Shown here piece after piece: positions 44,452 through 53,708 of a DNA stretch of 64,000 nucleotides. Both the position numbers and the translations under genes were made by a program. The first letter of the stretch is position 1. Each line of letters starts with the position of its first letter. The stretch spans positions 655,672-719,671 of the forward strand of contig NZ_HF536773.1 of the NCBI RefSeq assembly GCF_000312665.1, given 5' to 3'. The stretch is from Rhizobium mesoamericanum STM3625 (GTDB lineage Bacteria > Pseudomonadota > Alphaproteobacteria > Rhizobiales > Rhizobiaceae). The notes under the pieces are model-generated. The model was not told where the DNA came from. It made no database searches and worked only from the letters and a program-made list of their open reading frames with translations.

Positions 44452-45630
44452 TTAGTCGTTACGTTCGGCAGGTCGCTTCGGCCCGCTATGACCACTACGG
44501 CTCTCGTCAAGCTTCGCGTTGGCGAGCCCGAGAAGAGAGCCCGCATAAGCGCCAGGAGACCCGATCGCCTTCTCCTTTGCGGCCGAACCTGTGGCTTTTA
44601 CGGCAGCGCCGATGCCGGCGCCGAAACCTTGAAGAGCAGCACCGGCGACGGATGAGCCCGCGGCTCGTGCGGATTGCCCCGCCGCAAAGCCCTTTCTGGC
44701 GGCACCAGCGGCAAGGAGGATCATTCCCAGACCGAAAGACGCTGCTTGCCCACCGTGGCGGATCGTCTCCATCCCATTCGAAACCGAAGCTCCCTGGACG
44801 ACGCCTTGCATGATGTTTGGCACATACATGGCGATGATGAAGACGACGACCGAAATGCCGGCAATCGCCAAGGCAGTTTGATACTGATCGCCCACGGAGG
44901 GTTCGTTTGCGAGGCCGATCAGCACTTCCGATCCGATGCGAGAAATCATGACCATGGCCATAAGCTTCATGCCGACCGAAAACGCATAGACGAGGTAACG
45001 GATCGCAAAGTCTTTGGTGAACGAAGAACCGCCAAGGCCAAGCATGATCATCCCGGCGAGGAGACCGAGATACATCTCGACCATCACAGATACAAAGAGT
45101 GCTGCGACAAGCGAAAAGGCGACAACCGTCACAACCATCGCGAATGCGGCCGCGATAGCAAGCCCGTTGTCTGCGAACCAGCCGAACTGAATTTTCTCCG
45201 ACATCTTGCTTGCGACGGCCAAGCCGGCGTTGAACACGTCCGCAGGCGAGGCAGTCCCGCCATCAGCCCCGAGTTGGAAGAGACTATTGACGACCGCCTT
45301 CGCAAACGACGGTCCCTGGGCCAGCACGAAAGCGAAAAAGCCGACAAACATGATGCGGCGGACAAGCTCGGCAAACCAGCTGTCCAGGGAAGCGGCTTGT
45401 AGCGCCAGCCAGACTGCGGCGATCCCGATTTCGATCGTCGCCAAAATCCAGAACAACGATTTGGCGGCGTCCATGACTGTGGTTTCCCAGCCCTTGGCAG
45501 CCGTCGTGATCTGGCTCTCCAGAGACGTTAGAACCGAGCCCTCCTGCGCCAGGGCCGGCTGCGCCACTGCCAGGACGATGGTGGTCAGGATAGCGGCTGC
45601 CCGAAGGCACACAATGAGTGGTTTCGGCAT
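44452..45630 (-). CDS. trbL: Mating channel protein TrbL (VirB6-like)
   Basis: The 392-residue protein begins MPKPLIVCLRAAAILTT with a signal-like helix and has six or so membrane segments (SLFWILATIEIGIAAVWLAL; IMFVGFFAFVLAQGP; IAGISVVVFIIAMYVPN), followed by a Gly/Ala-rich C-terminal tail (SVAGAALQGFGAGIGAAV). This is TrbL, the VirB6-like polytopic inner-membrane channel protein. The ATG at 45630 is preferred over a GTG at 45642 that overlaps trbJ. It follows trbJ directly, with no room for trbK. Confidence 0.95.
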   Translation of the reverse strand: MPKPLIVCLRAAAILTTIVLAVAQPALAQEGSVLTSLESQITTAAKGWETTVMDAAKSLFWILATIEIGIAAVWLALQAASLDSWFAELVRRIMFVGFFAFVLAQGPSFAKAVVNSLFQLGADGGTASPADVFNAGLAVASKMSEKIQFGWFADNGLAIAAAFAMVVTVVAFSLVAALFVSVMVEMYLGLLAGMIMLGLGGSSFTKDFAIRYLVYAFSVGMKLMAMVMISRIGSEVLIGLANEPSVGDQYQTALAIAGISVVVFIIAMYVPNIMQGVVQGASVSNGMETIRHGGQAASFGLGMILLAAGAARKGFAAGQSARAAGSSVAGAALQGFGAGIGAAVKATGSAAKEKAIGSPGAYAGSLLGLANAKLDESRSGHSGPKRPAERND

Positions 45631-45635
45631 ACCGA

Positions 45636-46439
45636 TCACCACTCGACCTTCATCTTCTTGCCACCTGACGTGGGAGGCGTGGTCGCTTTAAAGAACTCCT
45701 CGCGGCGCTTTTGCGCGAGGTCGGTGTTTGTCTGCTCCGACTGAAGCCACGTGCCCATCATCGTCATTTGCTGGGAGACAAGGCCGCGAAGCTTTTGCAT
45801 CTGAGCGACCTGTTGGGCGGCGATTTCATGGCCGACCTGAAGGGCCTTCATCTGGCCGTCCGCTGCCTCCGACATGCCCCTGAGCGAACGCATCGTGTTT
45901 TCCTCGCTGTCGAACTGATCGGCAGTCAGGCTCGCCGCCCTCAGGGTACTCGCGATTGTATCCCGGTTGGTATCCGACCAGGTTTGATAGCTTGAGGAGA
46001 AACTCCCGCTGTCCGGCAGGCTCGTCTTCAGATCCGCATAGCTCTTGAACCGCTGCTTGAGGACGTCGTCGGCATTCCCCATCGAAAACGCAATGCTCTG
46101 GCCCTGATCAACAACGTCGCGAAGTCTGTTGAGGTCGCTTTCGACCTGCCCCCAGACATGATCCGGCAATCGTGCCGTGTTCTGCAACATGTTCTCGTAG
46201 ATCTTCAGCTGGTTTTGAATCTGCTCGGCAAGCTGGCCGATCTGCCTGAGCTGGTTGTCCACCTGAAGGCCTGAACTTTTCAGGAGTTCAACGAGCTGAG
46301 CATTGTTGGCAAGCTGCGTCCACTCAGTGGCCGCACCCGTCGCCGCGCCTGCACAGACTGGTATGGTCGGTCCCATCACAAGCAGGGTGGCGGCAAAGCC
46401 CGCGAGCCACTTATGCGAAGTCGAGTAGCGATGCAGCAT
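45636..46439 (-). CDS. trbJ: Mating channel protein TrbJ (VirB5-like)
   Basis: This 267-residue protein has an N-terminal signal (WLAGFAATLLVMGPTIPVCA) and a long Gln-rich helical body (QLVELLKSSGLQVDNQLRQI, QIQNQLKIYENMLQNTARLP), with AAQQVAQMQKLRGLVSQQMT near the end. It matches TrbJ, the VirB5-like protein associated with the pilus. The start overlaps the end of trbE by 29 nt. The C-terminus (GKKMKVEW) overlaps the region just upstream of trbL. Confidence 0.95.
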   Translation of the reverse strand: MLHRYSTSHKWLAGFAATLLVMGPTIPVCAGAATGAATEWTQLANNAQLVELLKSSGLQVDNQLRQIGQLAEQIQNQLKIYENMLQNTARLPDHVWGQVESDLNRLRDVVDQGQSIAFSMGNADDVLKQRFKSYADLKTSLPDSGSFSSSYQTWSDTNRDTIASTLRAASLTADQFDSEENTMRSLRGMSEAADGQMKALQVGHEIAAQQVAQMQKLRGLVSQQMTMMGTWLQSEQTNTDLAQKRREEFFKATTPPTSGGKKMKVEW

Positions 46440-48867
46440 CGTGGACTCCTCTCATCTCGAGCCAGTGGATCGGCCAAACGTGGCCATGCTCGGCCTTCAA
46501 TGCGCGAATGCGTTTGAGGTCTTGTTTGCTTGAAGCGCCTACGAAGCTCAGCGCGATGGGGCCGAGCGCCATATCGAAGAGGCGCCGTCCCTCCGGAGTG
46601 GCCACGTAGTATTCGCGCTTTGGGATCGCGTGGGAGACAATCTCGATCTGTCGGTCGTTGAAGCCGATCCGCTCATAGAATTCGCGTGTCCCCGGCTCGC
46701 GCGCCGCTCCATTCGGGAGACATATCTTTGTCGGACAAGACTCCTTCAGGACATCGATGATGCCCGAGCGCTCGGCGTCGGAAATCGATTGAGTCGCGAG
46801 AACGACGGCGCAGTTCGCTTTGCGCAGCACCTTCAGCCATTCACGGATCTTGCTGCGAAAGACTGGATGACCGAGCATCAGCCAGGCCTCGTCCAACACG
46901 ATTAAGCTTGCAGAACCGTCGAGCCGCTTCTCGATCCGCCGGAACAGATAGGTAAGCACTGGCACGAGGTTGCGCTCGCCCATGTTCATCAGTTGCTCGA
47001 TCTCGAAGCACTGGAACGTGCCGAGCGTCAATCCATCCTCTTCGGCATCGAGAAGCTGGCCCATTGGCCCATCGACGGTGTAGTGATGCAGCGCGCCCTT
47101 TATCTCGCGCATCTGCACCCCGCTGACGAAATCCGATAGCGAGCGGCCGGGCGAAGTGGCCATCAGGGCGACCTGGCGAGAAATTGCGTTGCGATGGTCC
47201 GGGGTGATCGTGACGCCCTGGAGGGAGACCAGCATTTCGATCCATTCGCTCGCCCAGGCCCGATCACCATCCGTGGAGAGATCCGAGAGCGGGCAGAATA
47301 CAAGCGCTCGGCTTTCCTCGTCACTGTCACTGCCAATTTCGTAGTGATCGCCACCGGCGGCAAGCGTCAATGGCAGGAGGGAGTTGCCCTTGTCGAACGC
47401 GAAGATCTGCGCGCCATCGTAGCGCCGAAACTGTGCGGCGATCAGAGCGAGAAGCGTGGACTTGCCAGAGCCGGTCGGACCAAAGATCAAGGTATGTCCG
47501 ACGTCGTCAACGTGGAGATTTAACCGGAAAGGCGTAGAGCCGCTGGCAACCTGCATCAGCGGCGGTGACTGCGGCGGGTAAAAGGGGCACGGTGCGGCCG
47601 GGTTGCCAGACCAGACCGAATTCAGCGGAACAAGATCGGCGAGATTGCTGGTATTGAGCAGAGGTTCGCGAATATTGCAGTACCAGTTCCCCGGCAGACT
47701 GCCGAGATAGGCGTCGGTCGCGTTGAGGGTTTCGATTCTGGCGCCGAAACCTTCCGCTTGAACCAGTCGCCGGATTGCCTCGGCTTTCTCCTGCAACACC
47801 TCTTGATCCTCGTCGAAAAGGACGACGACGGGTGTGTAATAGCCGTAGGCGACCAGTTGCGACGATGCCTGTGCGATGGCGTCCTCGGTCTCGGCCACCA
47901 TCGACAGGGCATCCTGGTCGACCGATCGGCTTTGGGTCTGAAAAAGCTGGTCGAAGAACGGGCGAACCTTCTGCTGCCATTTCTTCCGGGTGCGTTCGAG
48001 TTTTTGCCGCGCTTCCTCTGCGTCGAGAAAGATGAATCGCGACGACCATCGATACGTCAGCGGCATCAGGTCGAGACTGTTCAGGATCCCGGGCCAACTC
48101 TCGGCTGGCAATCCATCAATTGCCACGACACCCAGAAAGCGGTTCTCGACTTTCGGCGTCAGACCATGCTCAAGTTGGGCTGTTGCGACCCAGTCCAGAT
48201 ACATCGGGATGTCGGGCAGCCGGATCGGATGGTTCTCGCCGGCAATGCAGAAGCGGACAAACTGCAGGAGCTCGTCATATCGTGCAGTTCTCACCCCTCC
48301 CCGCTCAGTTGTCTCGCGGGTTTGCATGCGTCTGATCGACAGCACGCTAGCCAGATACTGCTCGATTTCGCGAACCGCATTCTTGAATGTGAAGAGGACC
48401 GTATCCGCATAGGACTTCTTACGGCTTGCCGCATCGGAATAGATATATCTGCTGAGAGCTGTCTTCTTCGATTCAAGCGGGCGATAGGTCAGAACCAGCG
48501 CGTGCTTACTTTCGAAATGCCCTTGCTCACGCCCAAAATGGGCGCGCCGCTCGGCATCGATCGCGCAGGTCACTGGATCCGGGAAATAGCAGCGATCCTT
48601 CGAGGGATAGTCGACGGTCGGGACGCGGATCGCCTCGACCTGGATCATCCAGCCGCTGCCAAGCCGCGACAGGATCGCGTTGATTTGGCCAGACAGCTCG
48701 TTGCGCTCCAGATCAGTTGCACTTTCCAAGTCCGGTCCGGCGAAATACCAGCCCGCCATCAGGCTTCCGTCCTTAAGCAGCAGCACACCATTGTCGATGA
48801 GGCCGGCATAGGGAACGAGATCTGCGAAGGATGGGCCTGTGGCCCGGAAACGTTTCAGAGCTGCCAC
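46411..48867 (-). CDS. trbE: Conjugation ATPase TrbE (VirB4-like)
   Basis: The 818-residue protein is the VirB4-family ATPase of the mating channel. The N-terminal half starts FADLVPYAGLIDNGVLLLKD and has GWYFAGPDLES. The C-terminal ATPase domain has Walker A GPTGSGKSTLLALIA (about residue 470), Walker B SLIVLDEAWLMLGHP, and ATQSISDAERSGI. VirB4 proteins energise pilus assembly and substrate passage at the inner membrane. It starts 12 nt after trbD and overlaps trbJ. Length equals that of Ti-plasmid TrbE. Confidence 0.97.
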   Translation of the reverse strand: MAALKRFRATGPSFADLVPYAGLIDNGVLLLKDGSLMAGWYFAGPDLESATDLERNELSGQINAILSRLGSGWMIQVEAIRVPTVDYPSKDRCYFPDPVTCAIDAERRAHFGREQGHFESKHALVLTYRPLESKKTALSRYIYSDAASRKKSYADTVLFTFKNAVREIEQYLASVLSIRRMQTRETTERGGVRTARYDELLQFVRFCIAGENHPIRLPDIPMYLDWVATAQLEHGLTPKVENRFLGVVAIDGLPAESWPGILNSLDLMPLTYRWSSRFIFLDAEEARQKLERTRKKWQQKVRPFFDQLFQTQSRSVDQDALSMVAETEDAIAQASSQLVAYGYYTPVVVLFDEDQEVLQEKAEAIRRLVQAEGFGARIETLNATDAYLGSLPGNWYCNIREPLLNTSNLADLVPLNSVWSGNPAAPCPFYPPQSPPLMQVASGSTPFRLNLHVDDVGHTLIFGPTGSGKSTLLALIAAQFRRYDGAQIFAFDKGNSLLPLTLAAGGDHYEIGSDSDEESRALVFCPLSDLSTDGDRAWASEWIEMLVSLQGVTITPDHRNAISRQVALMATSPGRSLSDFVSGVQMREIKGALHHYTVDGPMGQLLDAEEDGLTLGTFQCFEIEQLMNMGERNLVPVLTYLFRRIEKRLDGSASLIVLDEAWLMLGHPVFRSKIREWLKVLRKANCAVVLATQSISDAERSGIIDVLKESCPTKICLPNGAAREPGTREFYERIGFNDRQIEIVSHAIPKREYYVATPEGRRLFDMALGPIALSFVGASSKQDLKRIRALKAEHGHVWPIHWLEMRGVHDAASLLDFA

Positions 48868-48879
48868 GGTTCGCCTCCT

Positions 48880-49176
48880 TTAGCTGCGCCACGGGGAGCT
48901 GGTCGGCTTGTAATGGGATTTGTAGGAGACGTGTCTGATGTAGATCTGCCGCATGAGAGGATCTGACTTCGCCATCATTCTCAGCACCCCGACGATTGTG
49001 ATCCACGCACCGATCCCGAAGAGCGCTGAATAGACCGTCAACACAACGAAGATCAGGATGGCGCAGGCCAATCCGGTCATGAGGACCAACTCACGGTCGG
49101 CCCCCATGAGGAGGTTCGGTCGGGAAAGCGCACGGTGGATGGGGCTGCGGCGGAGACGGGAAAGAGACTCACTCAT
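48880..49176 (-). CDS. trbD: Mating channel protein TrbD (VirB3-like)
   Basis: The 98-residue protein starts at 49176 (MSESLSRLRRSPIHRALSRP) and has a hydrophobic segment of two helices (LVLMTGLACAILIFVVLTV and FGIGAWITIVGVLRMM), ending with DPLMRQIYIRHVSYKSHYKP. This is the VirB3-like TrbD, an inner-membrane partner of TrbE. Its start overlaps the end of trbC by 8 nt. A longer in-frame frame upstream is inside trbC and is rejected. Confidence 0.95.
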   Translation of the reverse strand: MSESLSRLRRSPIHRALSRPNLLMGADRELVLMTGLACAILIFVVLTVYSALFGIGAWITIVGVLRMMAKSDPLMRQIYIRHVSYKSHYKPTSSPWRS

Positions 49177-49552
49177 GAGCCCCCTCCACACTCGATCCCG
49201 ACACGCTCGCTTTGACTTGATCCTTGACCAATCCGATGGAGGCGCCGGTTGCCCCGAACAGGCCAACAATGGTGGTGGCGCCGAGCAGGATCCCAGCGAC
49301 AAGCACGATATACATCAACCGCCGAGCGAAATCGTTGAGTTCGCCGCCAAAGATCAGCATGCCGCCCGCAATCGCAACTGCGGCAAGCGCGATATAGCCT
49401 GCAACGGGGCCGGTGATCGACTTCTGGATCTGCTCGAGCGGGCCTTCCCAAGGAAGATTTCCACCGGAGCTCGCAAGCGCTGGAGACCTAAGAAGAATGA
49501 TCCCGGCTGCCGCAAAAAGGCCGAGGGTGAGAAATTTCCGGTTAAGCCGCAT
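49169..49552 (-). CDS. trbC: Pilin subunit TrbC (VirB2-like)
   Basis: The 127-residue protein starts MRLNRKFLTLGLFAAAGIIL (49552) with a long signal peptide and contains two hydrophobic helices (VAGYIALAAVAIAGGMLIFG and LMYIVLVAGILLGATTIVGL), the pattern of VirB2-like pilins. Related TrbC proteins are trimmed and cyclised by TraF, which is encoded in this window. The start is chosen by spacing to GGAGG; an ATG 9 nt upstream touches that site. It overlaps the end of trbB. Confidence 0.94.
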   Translation of the reverse strand: MRLNRKFLTLGLFAAAGIILLRSPALASSGGNLPWEGPLEQIQKSITGPVAGYIALAAVAIAGGMLIFGGELNDFARRLMYIVLVAGILLGATTIVGLFGATGASIGLVKDQVKASVSGSSVEGAHE

Positions 49553-50513
49553 CGCGTGCATCCTCCGCAAAGGGTTCGATCTGGTAGGCGCCACCGGCAA
49601 AACCTGTGACATGAAGGATCTCTGAAACACGACGCCCTTTGGGTGTGCGCTCGATCGAGATGATAAGATCGACGGCGTCACCGATCACCGACTGCATGGA
49701 CTGCTGACTGGCTTCTGCGGTGAGCTGCTCGAGGCGCTGGAGCGCGGAATGGGCCGAGTTCGAGTGGATTGTCGCGATGCCGCCGGGATGTCCGGTGTTC
49801 CACGCTTTGAGCAGAGTGAGTGCAGCACCATCACGCACTTCACCGACGATGATGCGATCGGGACGCAGCCTCATTGTGCTCTTGAGAAGGCGCGACATAT
49901 CGACCGCGTCGCTTGTGTGGAGACATACGGCATTGTCGGCGGCGCACCAGATTTCCGCGGTGTCTTCGAGAATGACGAGGCGATCAGCGGGAGCATGGGC
50001 GATCATTTCCGCGACGATTGCGTTCGTCAGTGTCGTCTTGCCGGAGCCTGTGCCACCTGAGACAACGATGTTCAGCTTCGCTGCGACGGCGCTTCGCACA
50101 GTTGCAACTTGCTCGGTTGTCATCATTTTGCTTGCGACATAGTCGTCGAGCGGAATTAGGCGTGAAGCTCGCCGCCTGATCGTGAATGACGGGCCCGCCA
50201 CGACTGGCGGCAGAAGGCCTTCGAAGCGGTGCCCTCCGATGGGAAGCTCGCCCGATATAATCGGGCGTTCATCCCCCACCTCGGAATTGAGGGCATGGGC
50301 AACGCTCCCGATCACCGTCTCAGCTGCGGCGCGAGTCATCATACCCGCACACACAATCCCGTGTCCCAGGCTTTCGATGAAGAGCTTGCCGTCGGGATTA
50401 AGCATGATTTCAACAACGTTTGGATCGTCGAGCGCTGCACGCAGGTTATCACCCAGAGCATTCTGCAACTTGCTAATAAGGCGGAAAGGAGAGCCGTGCT
50501 GCGGAATTACCAT
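49542..50513 (-). CDS. trbB: Conjugation ATPase TrbB (VirB11-like)
   Basis: The 323-residue protein is a VirB11-family hexameric traffic ATPase: DDPNVVEIMLNPDGKLFIE at the N-terminal domain, FTIRRRASRLIPLDDYV, Walker A GGTGSGKTTLTNAIV, Asp box LVILEDTAEIW, and His box GIATIHSNSAHSALQRL. It powers pilus assembly at the cytoplasmic face. It is first in the trb operon, so the operon promoter should lie between it and the divergent ABC operon. In Ti plasmids traI precedes it; none is present here. Confidence 0.97.
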   Translation of the reverse strand: MVIPQHGSPFRLISKLQNALGDNLRAALDDPNVVEIMLNPDGKLFIESLGHGIVCAGMMTRAAAETVIGSVAHALNSEVGDERPIISGELPIGGHRFEGLLPPVVAGPSFTIRRRASRLIPLDDYVASKMMTTEQVATVRSAVAAKLNIVVSGGTGSGKTTLTNAIVAEMIAHAPADRLVILEDTAEIWCAADNAVCLHTSDAVDMSRLLKSTMRLRPDRIIVGEVRDGAALTLLKAWNTGHPGGIATIHSNSAHSALQRLEQLTAEASQQSMQSVIGDAVDLIISIERTPKGRRVSEILHVTGFAGGAYQIEPFAEDARDAA

Positions 50514-50952
50514 GTCCGGCGCTCCCCTCCACTGAAGGTTTGTTCGGATTGAATTTCCGGATTGGTGAGGGCGATAAAACTCATTTCAGTCAAATCTCTC
50601 TCGTTGCACAGGAGAAGAAATTTGCCGGTTCGTCGTTCGATCATCCACTCGCAAAGGTGCGAGTGACGATTGGTCCGTAAACGAGGATCGGCCCGCCACC
50701 GGACCGGGCGGCATGCGAGCCGCAAAGACCGCTAAGCTTGACAACAAACTCAGCTCCGAGCGCCGTCCCTCGTACGCCAGCTTAAGACTCGCCCGGTTGG
50801 GACAGGACACGATCAACGGTCGTTTTTCTGCAAATATGCACGCCATGATTGATACGCGCCGAACATGAATCGTCGCGATCCGCTATTGGACCGCCGTCTG
50901 TCGTCCGACGACCATTTCCGGGGGAACAACACCAACAGCGAGATCATCTCAT
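50514..50952. other. Divergent promoter region between trb operon and ABC operon
   Basis: A 72-residue minus-strand frame (50507-50725; CEWMIERRTGKFLLLCNE) reads like protein but no family was recognised. No AHL-synthase gene (traI), which normally begins this operon, and no palindromic tra-box-like sequence were seen. Confidence 0.5.
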
Positions 50953-51999
50953 ATGGGAAAAATCAGACGAACCCTTGCCCTCTCTGCCTTCGCCGTCTCG
51001 GCTCTCTCCAGTCAAGTTCGCGCCGAGACGCTGGTGGTCAACAGCTATGGCGGCCCTTACGAGGCAATTATTCGCAAGACCATCATCGAACCATTCGAAG
51101 CTCGAACAGGGATAGACGTTATCTATGACGCCGTCGGTTCCGCGTCGCAGGACTACGCCAAGATCAAGGCCACCAAGGGACGTCCAGGCTTCGATGTGGT
51201 CGTCATGACTGCCTCCCAATCGCTTCAAGGGTGTCAGGACGGCGTATTGGCGAAACTCGATGCAACATCGATTCCAAATCTCTCGCGTCTTTCGCAAAGG
51301 ATCTCGGCGACAGCCGGCCCTTGCGGGGCTGTGCATGAGGTCCAGTACATGTCACTCCTTTATCGCAAGGATAAGATTGCGGCGCCGCCCGCTTCCTGGT
51401 CCGCGCTTGCCTCTGACGAGCTCAAGGGAAAAATCGTTCTGCCGACGTTCCAGAACATCATGGCGATTTATCTCGTCCAGATGTTTTCCCTCATGAACGG
51501 CGGAGGCCTCGTCGACAATCTCGATCCAGGATTCAAGGCGATGTCTGAAGTCGCCAGGCGATCGATCGGTTTCGAGCAAAGCTCGGCGATCCTCGAAAGC
51601 TACATAAAGGATGGCACGGTCTGGGCGATGCCCTTCTGGAACGGGCGTGCTCAACTTTTGGTCGATAGCGGTCTGCCGGTCGACTACGTCCGACCGAAGG
51701 AAGGAACAATCCCCCTTATCGCGACGCTGAATATACCAAGCGGCGCCGAACATAAGGATGCGGCCGCAAAATTCATCGACTTCTTCCTCGGGAAGGAAAG
51801 TCAGGAAGCCTGGGTGCGCGCCTATAAGGTCGGCACCGCGCGGATGGATATCGACCTTCCCGCCGACATCAGGGCCCGCCAGATCACCTCGGAGGCGGAC
51901 CTGAATTCTCTGATCCTTCCTGATCTGACCATCATGTCTGAGCGCCTGTCGAAATGGGCAGAACAATGGGAACGCGATGTCGTCGCAAACGCAAACTGA
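50953..51999 (+). CDS. ABC-transporter substrate-binding protein (PotD/spermidine-like)
   Basis: The 348-residue protein has a Sec signal (RRTLALSAFAVSALSSQVRA) and the periplasmic binding fold of the PotD/iron-polyamine cluster: TLVVNSYGGPYEAIIRKTI, DVIYDAVGSASQDYAKIKAT, FDVVVMTASQSLQGC, and HEVQYMSLLYRKDK. Ligand unknown; the family covers polyamines, opine-like and amino-acid-derived compounds. It is first in a seven-gene operon with the permeases and ATPase that follow it by ATGA overlaps. Confidence 0.9.
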   Translation: MGKIRRTLALSAFAVSALSSQVRAETLVVNSYGGPYEAIIRKTIIEPFEARTGIDVIYDAVGSASQDYAKIKATKGRPGFDVVVMTASQSLQGCQDGVLAKLDATSIPNLSRLSQRISATAGPCGAVHEVQYMSLLYRKDKIAAPPASWSALASDELKGKIVLPTFQNIMAIYLVQMFSLMNGGGLVDNLDPGFKAMSEVARRSIGFEQSSAILESYIKDGTVWAMPFWNGRAQLLVDSGLPVDYVRPKEGTIPLIATLNIPSGAEHKDAAAKFIDFFLGKESQEAWVRAYKVGTARMDIDLPADIRARQITSEADLNSLILPDLTIMSERLSKWAEQWERDVVANAN

Positions 52000-52008
52000 G
52001 AGAGCCTC

Positions 52009-52908
52009 ATGAGTACCTTAGCCTTGGATCTCCCTGCCAAGCGATCTGCGTCTTCCGGGGATTGGATCAGAATTATAGGCCTGTCGCCGGCGACCTGGCT
52101 TCTTGTCCTCTTCTTTGCCCTGCCGATGGGAATGATGATCGGCATGAGCTTTTATGACCCATCGTCACGTGCCTTGAGCCTGCAAAGCTACTCGCGCTTT
52201 CTGACCGATGGTCTCTCACTATGGGGCTTCTGGCGAACGGCCGTCATGTCGGGACTCGTTGCCATTTCGGCAACATTGCTTGCCTATCCGGTCGCCTATT
52301 ATCTTGCCCGCTCTAAGGGTCGGTGGCGCTCTGTCGTCTTTGCGCTTTCGCTCGCCCCAGAGCTTGCGGGTGTCGTTCTGCGAACCTACGGCTGGCTTAT
52401 CATCCTGGAGGATCGAGGCTTCATCAACGATGCCCTCATTCACATGGGACTGATTTCCTCTCCACTGCCATTGTCGAAAAACCTCTTTGCGGTCGTCGTC
52501 GGTCTGACGCATGTCGTGTTGCCTTTCGCAATCCTATCACTCACGACAAGCATTCAAGGCATCGATGACAATCTCGAACGTGCCGCTCAAATGCTCGGTG
52601 CGCCGCGCTATGCCGTTGTCTGGCACGTGCTGCTTCCTCTTTCGCTTCCGGGGCTCGTCAGCTCCTTCCTCCTGTCCTTTACAATGGCGGCTAGCGCATA
52701 TGCCACCCCAGCTTTGCTCGGCGGCGCCGGCTTCAAGGTGCTTGCAACCATGATCTCCGAACAGGTTCTATTCTACGTCGATTGGTCCTTCGCTGCCGTC
52801 ATGGCGAATGCGCTCCTCGTGCTGATGCTTTTGATTTCATACGCCAGCGTCCGTTTCGAAACCCGCCAACGGGATCGATACCGTAGCGTCACGAGAGGCA
52901 CAAAATGA
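52009..52908 (+). CDS. ABC-transporter permease (PotB-like)
   Basis: The 299-residue inner-membrane protein has about six helices (IIGLSPATWLLVLFFALPMG, AVMSGLVAISATLLAYPVAY) and the coupling EAA-like segment with GIDDNLERAAQMLGAPRY. This is the first of two permeases of a PotB/PotC-type importer. It starts 9 nt after the binding protein; its stop overlaps the second permease start (ATGA). Confidence 0.94.
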   Translation: MSTLALDLPAKRSASSGDWIRIIGLSPATWLLVLFFALPMGMMIGMSFYDPSSRALSLQSYSRFLTDGLSLWGFWRTAVMSGLVAISATLLAYPVAYYLARSKGRWRSVVFALSLAPELAGVVLRTYGWLIILEDRGFINDALIHMGLISSPLPLSKNLFAVVVGLTHVVLPFAILSLTTSIQGIDDNLERAAQMLGAPRYAVVWHVLLPLSLPGLVSSFLLSFTMAASAYATPALLGGAGFKVLATMISEQVLFYVDWSFAAVMANALLVLMLLISYASVRFETRQRDRYRSVTRGTK

Positions 52909-53708
52909 ACAGGCTGATCTCCGCTCTATTCTGGTGCGCTCTGATCATGACGCTCACCTATATCACACTGCCACTTCTCGTGGTTCTTGCAGCCTCGCTC
53001 AGCCCAACCTCCGACGTGACGTTCCGCCCCTGGGAGTGGACCGTCGAGTGGTACAGGGATCTCGCCTCTGTTCGATGGCTCCAGCCATTCTGGCTGAGCG
53101 TCAAGATTGCCGTCATCGTCTCCGTTGTCTGTGGGGTGATCGGCACAATGGCGGCCTACTTCGTCGTCTTCGAAAAATTCGCAGGAAGCGAGGCTTTCAT
53201 GGCCGCTCTGCTTTCGCCACTTTCCGTACCACAGATCGTAAAAGGCGTCGCAGTTGTCCTGTTCCTATCGGTCATCGGCCTGCAGTCGATGCTCGGGACA
53301 CCGGCTCTCATCGCAGCCCATTGCGTGCTTGCGCTTCCCTTCGTTGTTCGCATGGTCGTGACGTCTATCGCAAACTTCGATGGCAACCTGTTCCGGGCTG
53401 CTCAGATCCTTGGTGCGAACCAATGGCAGAGAGCAAGATTCATCCTGTTTCCGGCAATCAAGCCGGGGGTGCTGTCCGGAATGACATTCGCCTTCATTAT
53501 TTCGTTCAACAACATTCCGCTGTCGGTATTTCTGGTGCGGCCGGGTGATACGACGCTACCGATCACGGTCATCAACTATCTCGAATATAGCCTCGACCCA
53601 GTCATGGCGGCCGTCAACGTCGCATCCATGATCTTCATCCTCATCGTGATTTTCGGTTTCGAAAAACTCGGCGGTTTTTCCGCCCAACTGCATGGTGGCA
53701 GCAAATGA
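52905..53708 (+). CDS. ABC-transporter permease (PotC-like)
   Basis: The 267-residue protein has about six helices (LYITLPLLVVLAASLSPTS-like N-terminus; SVKIAVIVSVVCGVIGTMAA) and the cytoplasmic coupling loop NFDGNLFRAAQILGANQWQR. It completes the permease pair with the preceding gene and overlaps both neighbours by 4 nt (ATGA), consistent with equal expression. Confidence 0.94.
   Translation: MNRLISALFWCALIMTLTYITLPLLVVLAASLSPTSDVTFRPWEWTVEWYRDLASVRWLQPFWLSVKIAVIVSVVCGVIGTMAAYFVVFEKFAGSEAFMAALLSPLSVPQIVKGVAVVLFLSVIGLQSMLGTPALIAAHCVLALPFVVRMVVTSIANFDGNLFRAAQILGANQWQRARFILFPAIKPGVLSGMTFAFIISFNNIPLSVFLVRPGDTTLPITVINYLEYSLDPVMAAVNVASMIFILIVIFGFEKLGGFSAQLHGGSK

Noticed and set aside
47758..48966. 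402-residue plus-strand frame opposite trbE
   Set aside because: Antisense shadow of the VirB4-like ATPase; no motif and composition rich in Arg, Gln and His.
50507..50725. 72-residue minus-strand frame upstream of trbB, considered as a traI remnant
   Set aside because: It contains no AHL-synthase motif that I can recognise, so a traI origin cannot be supported.
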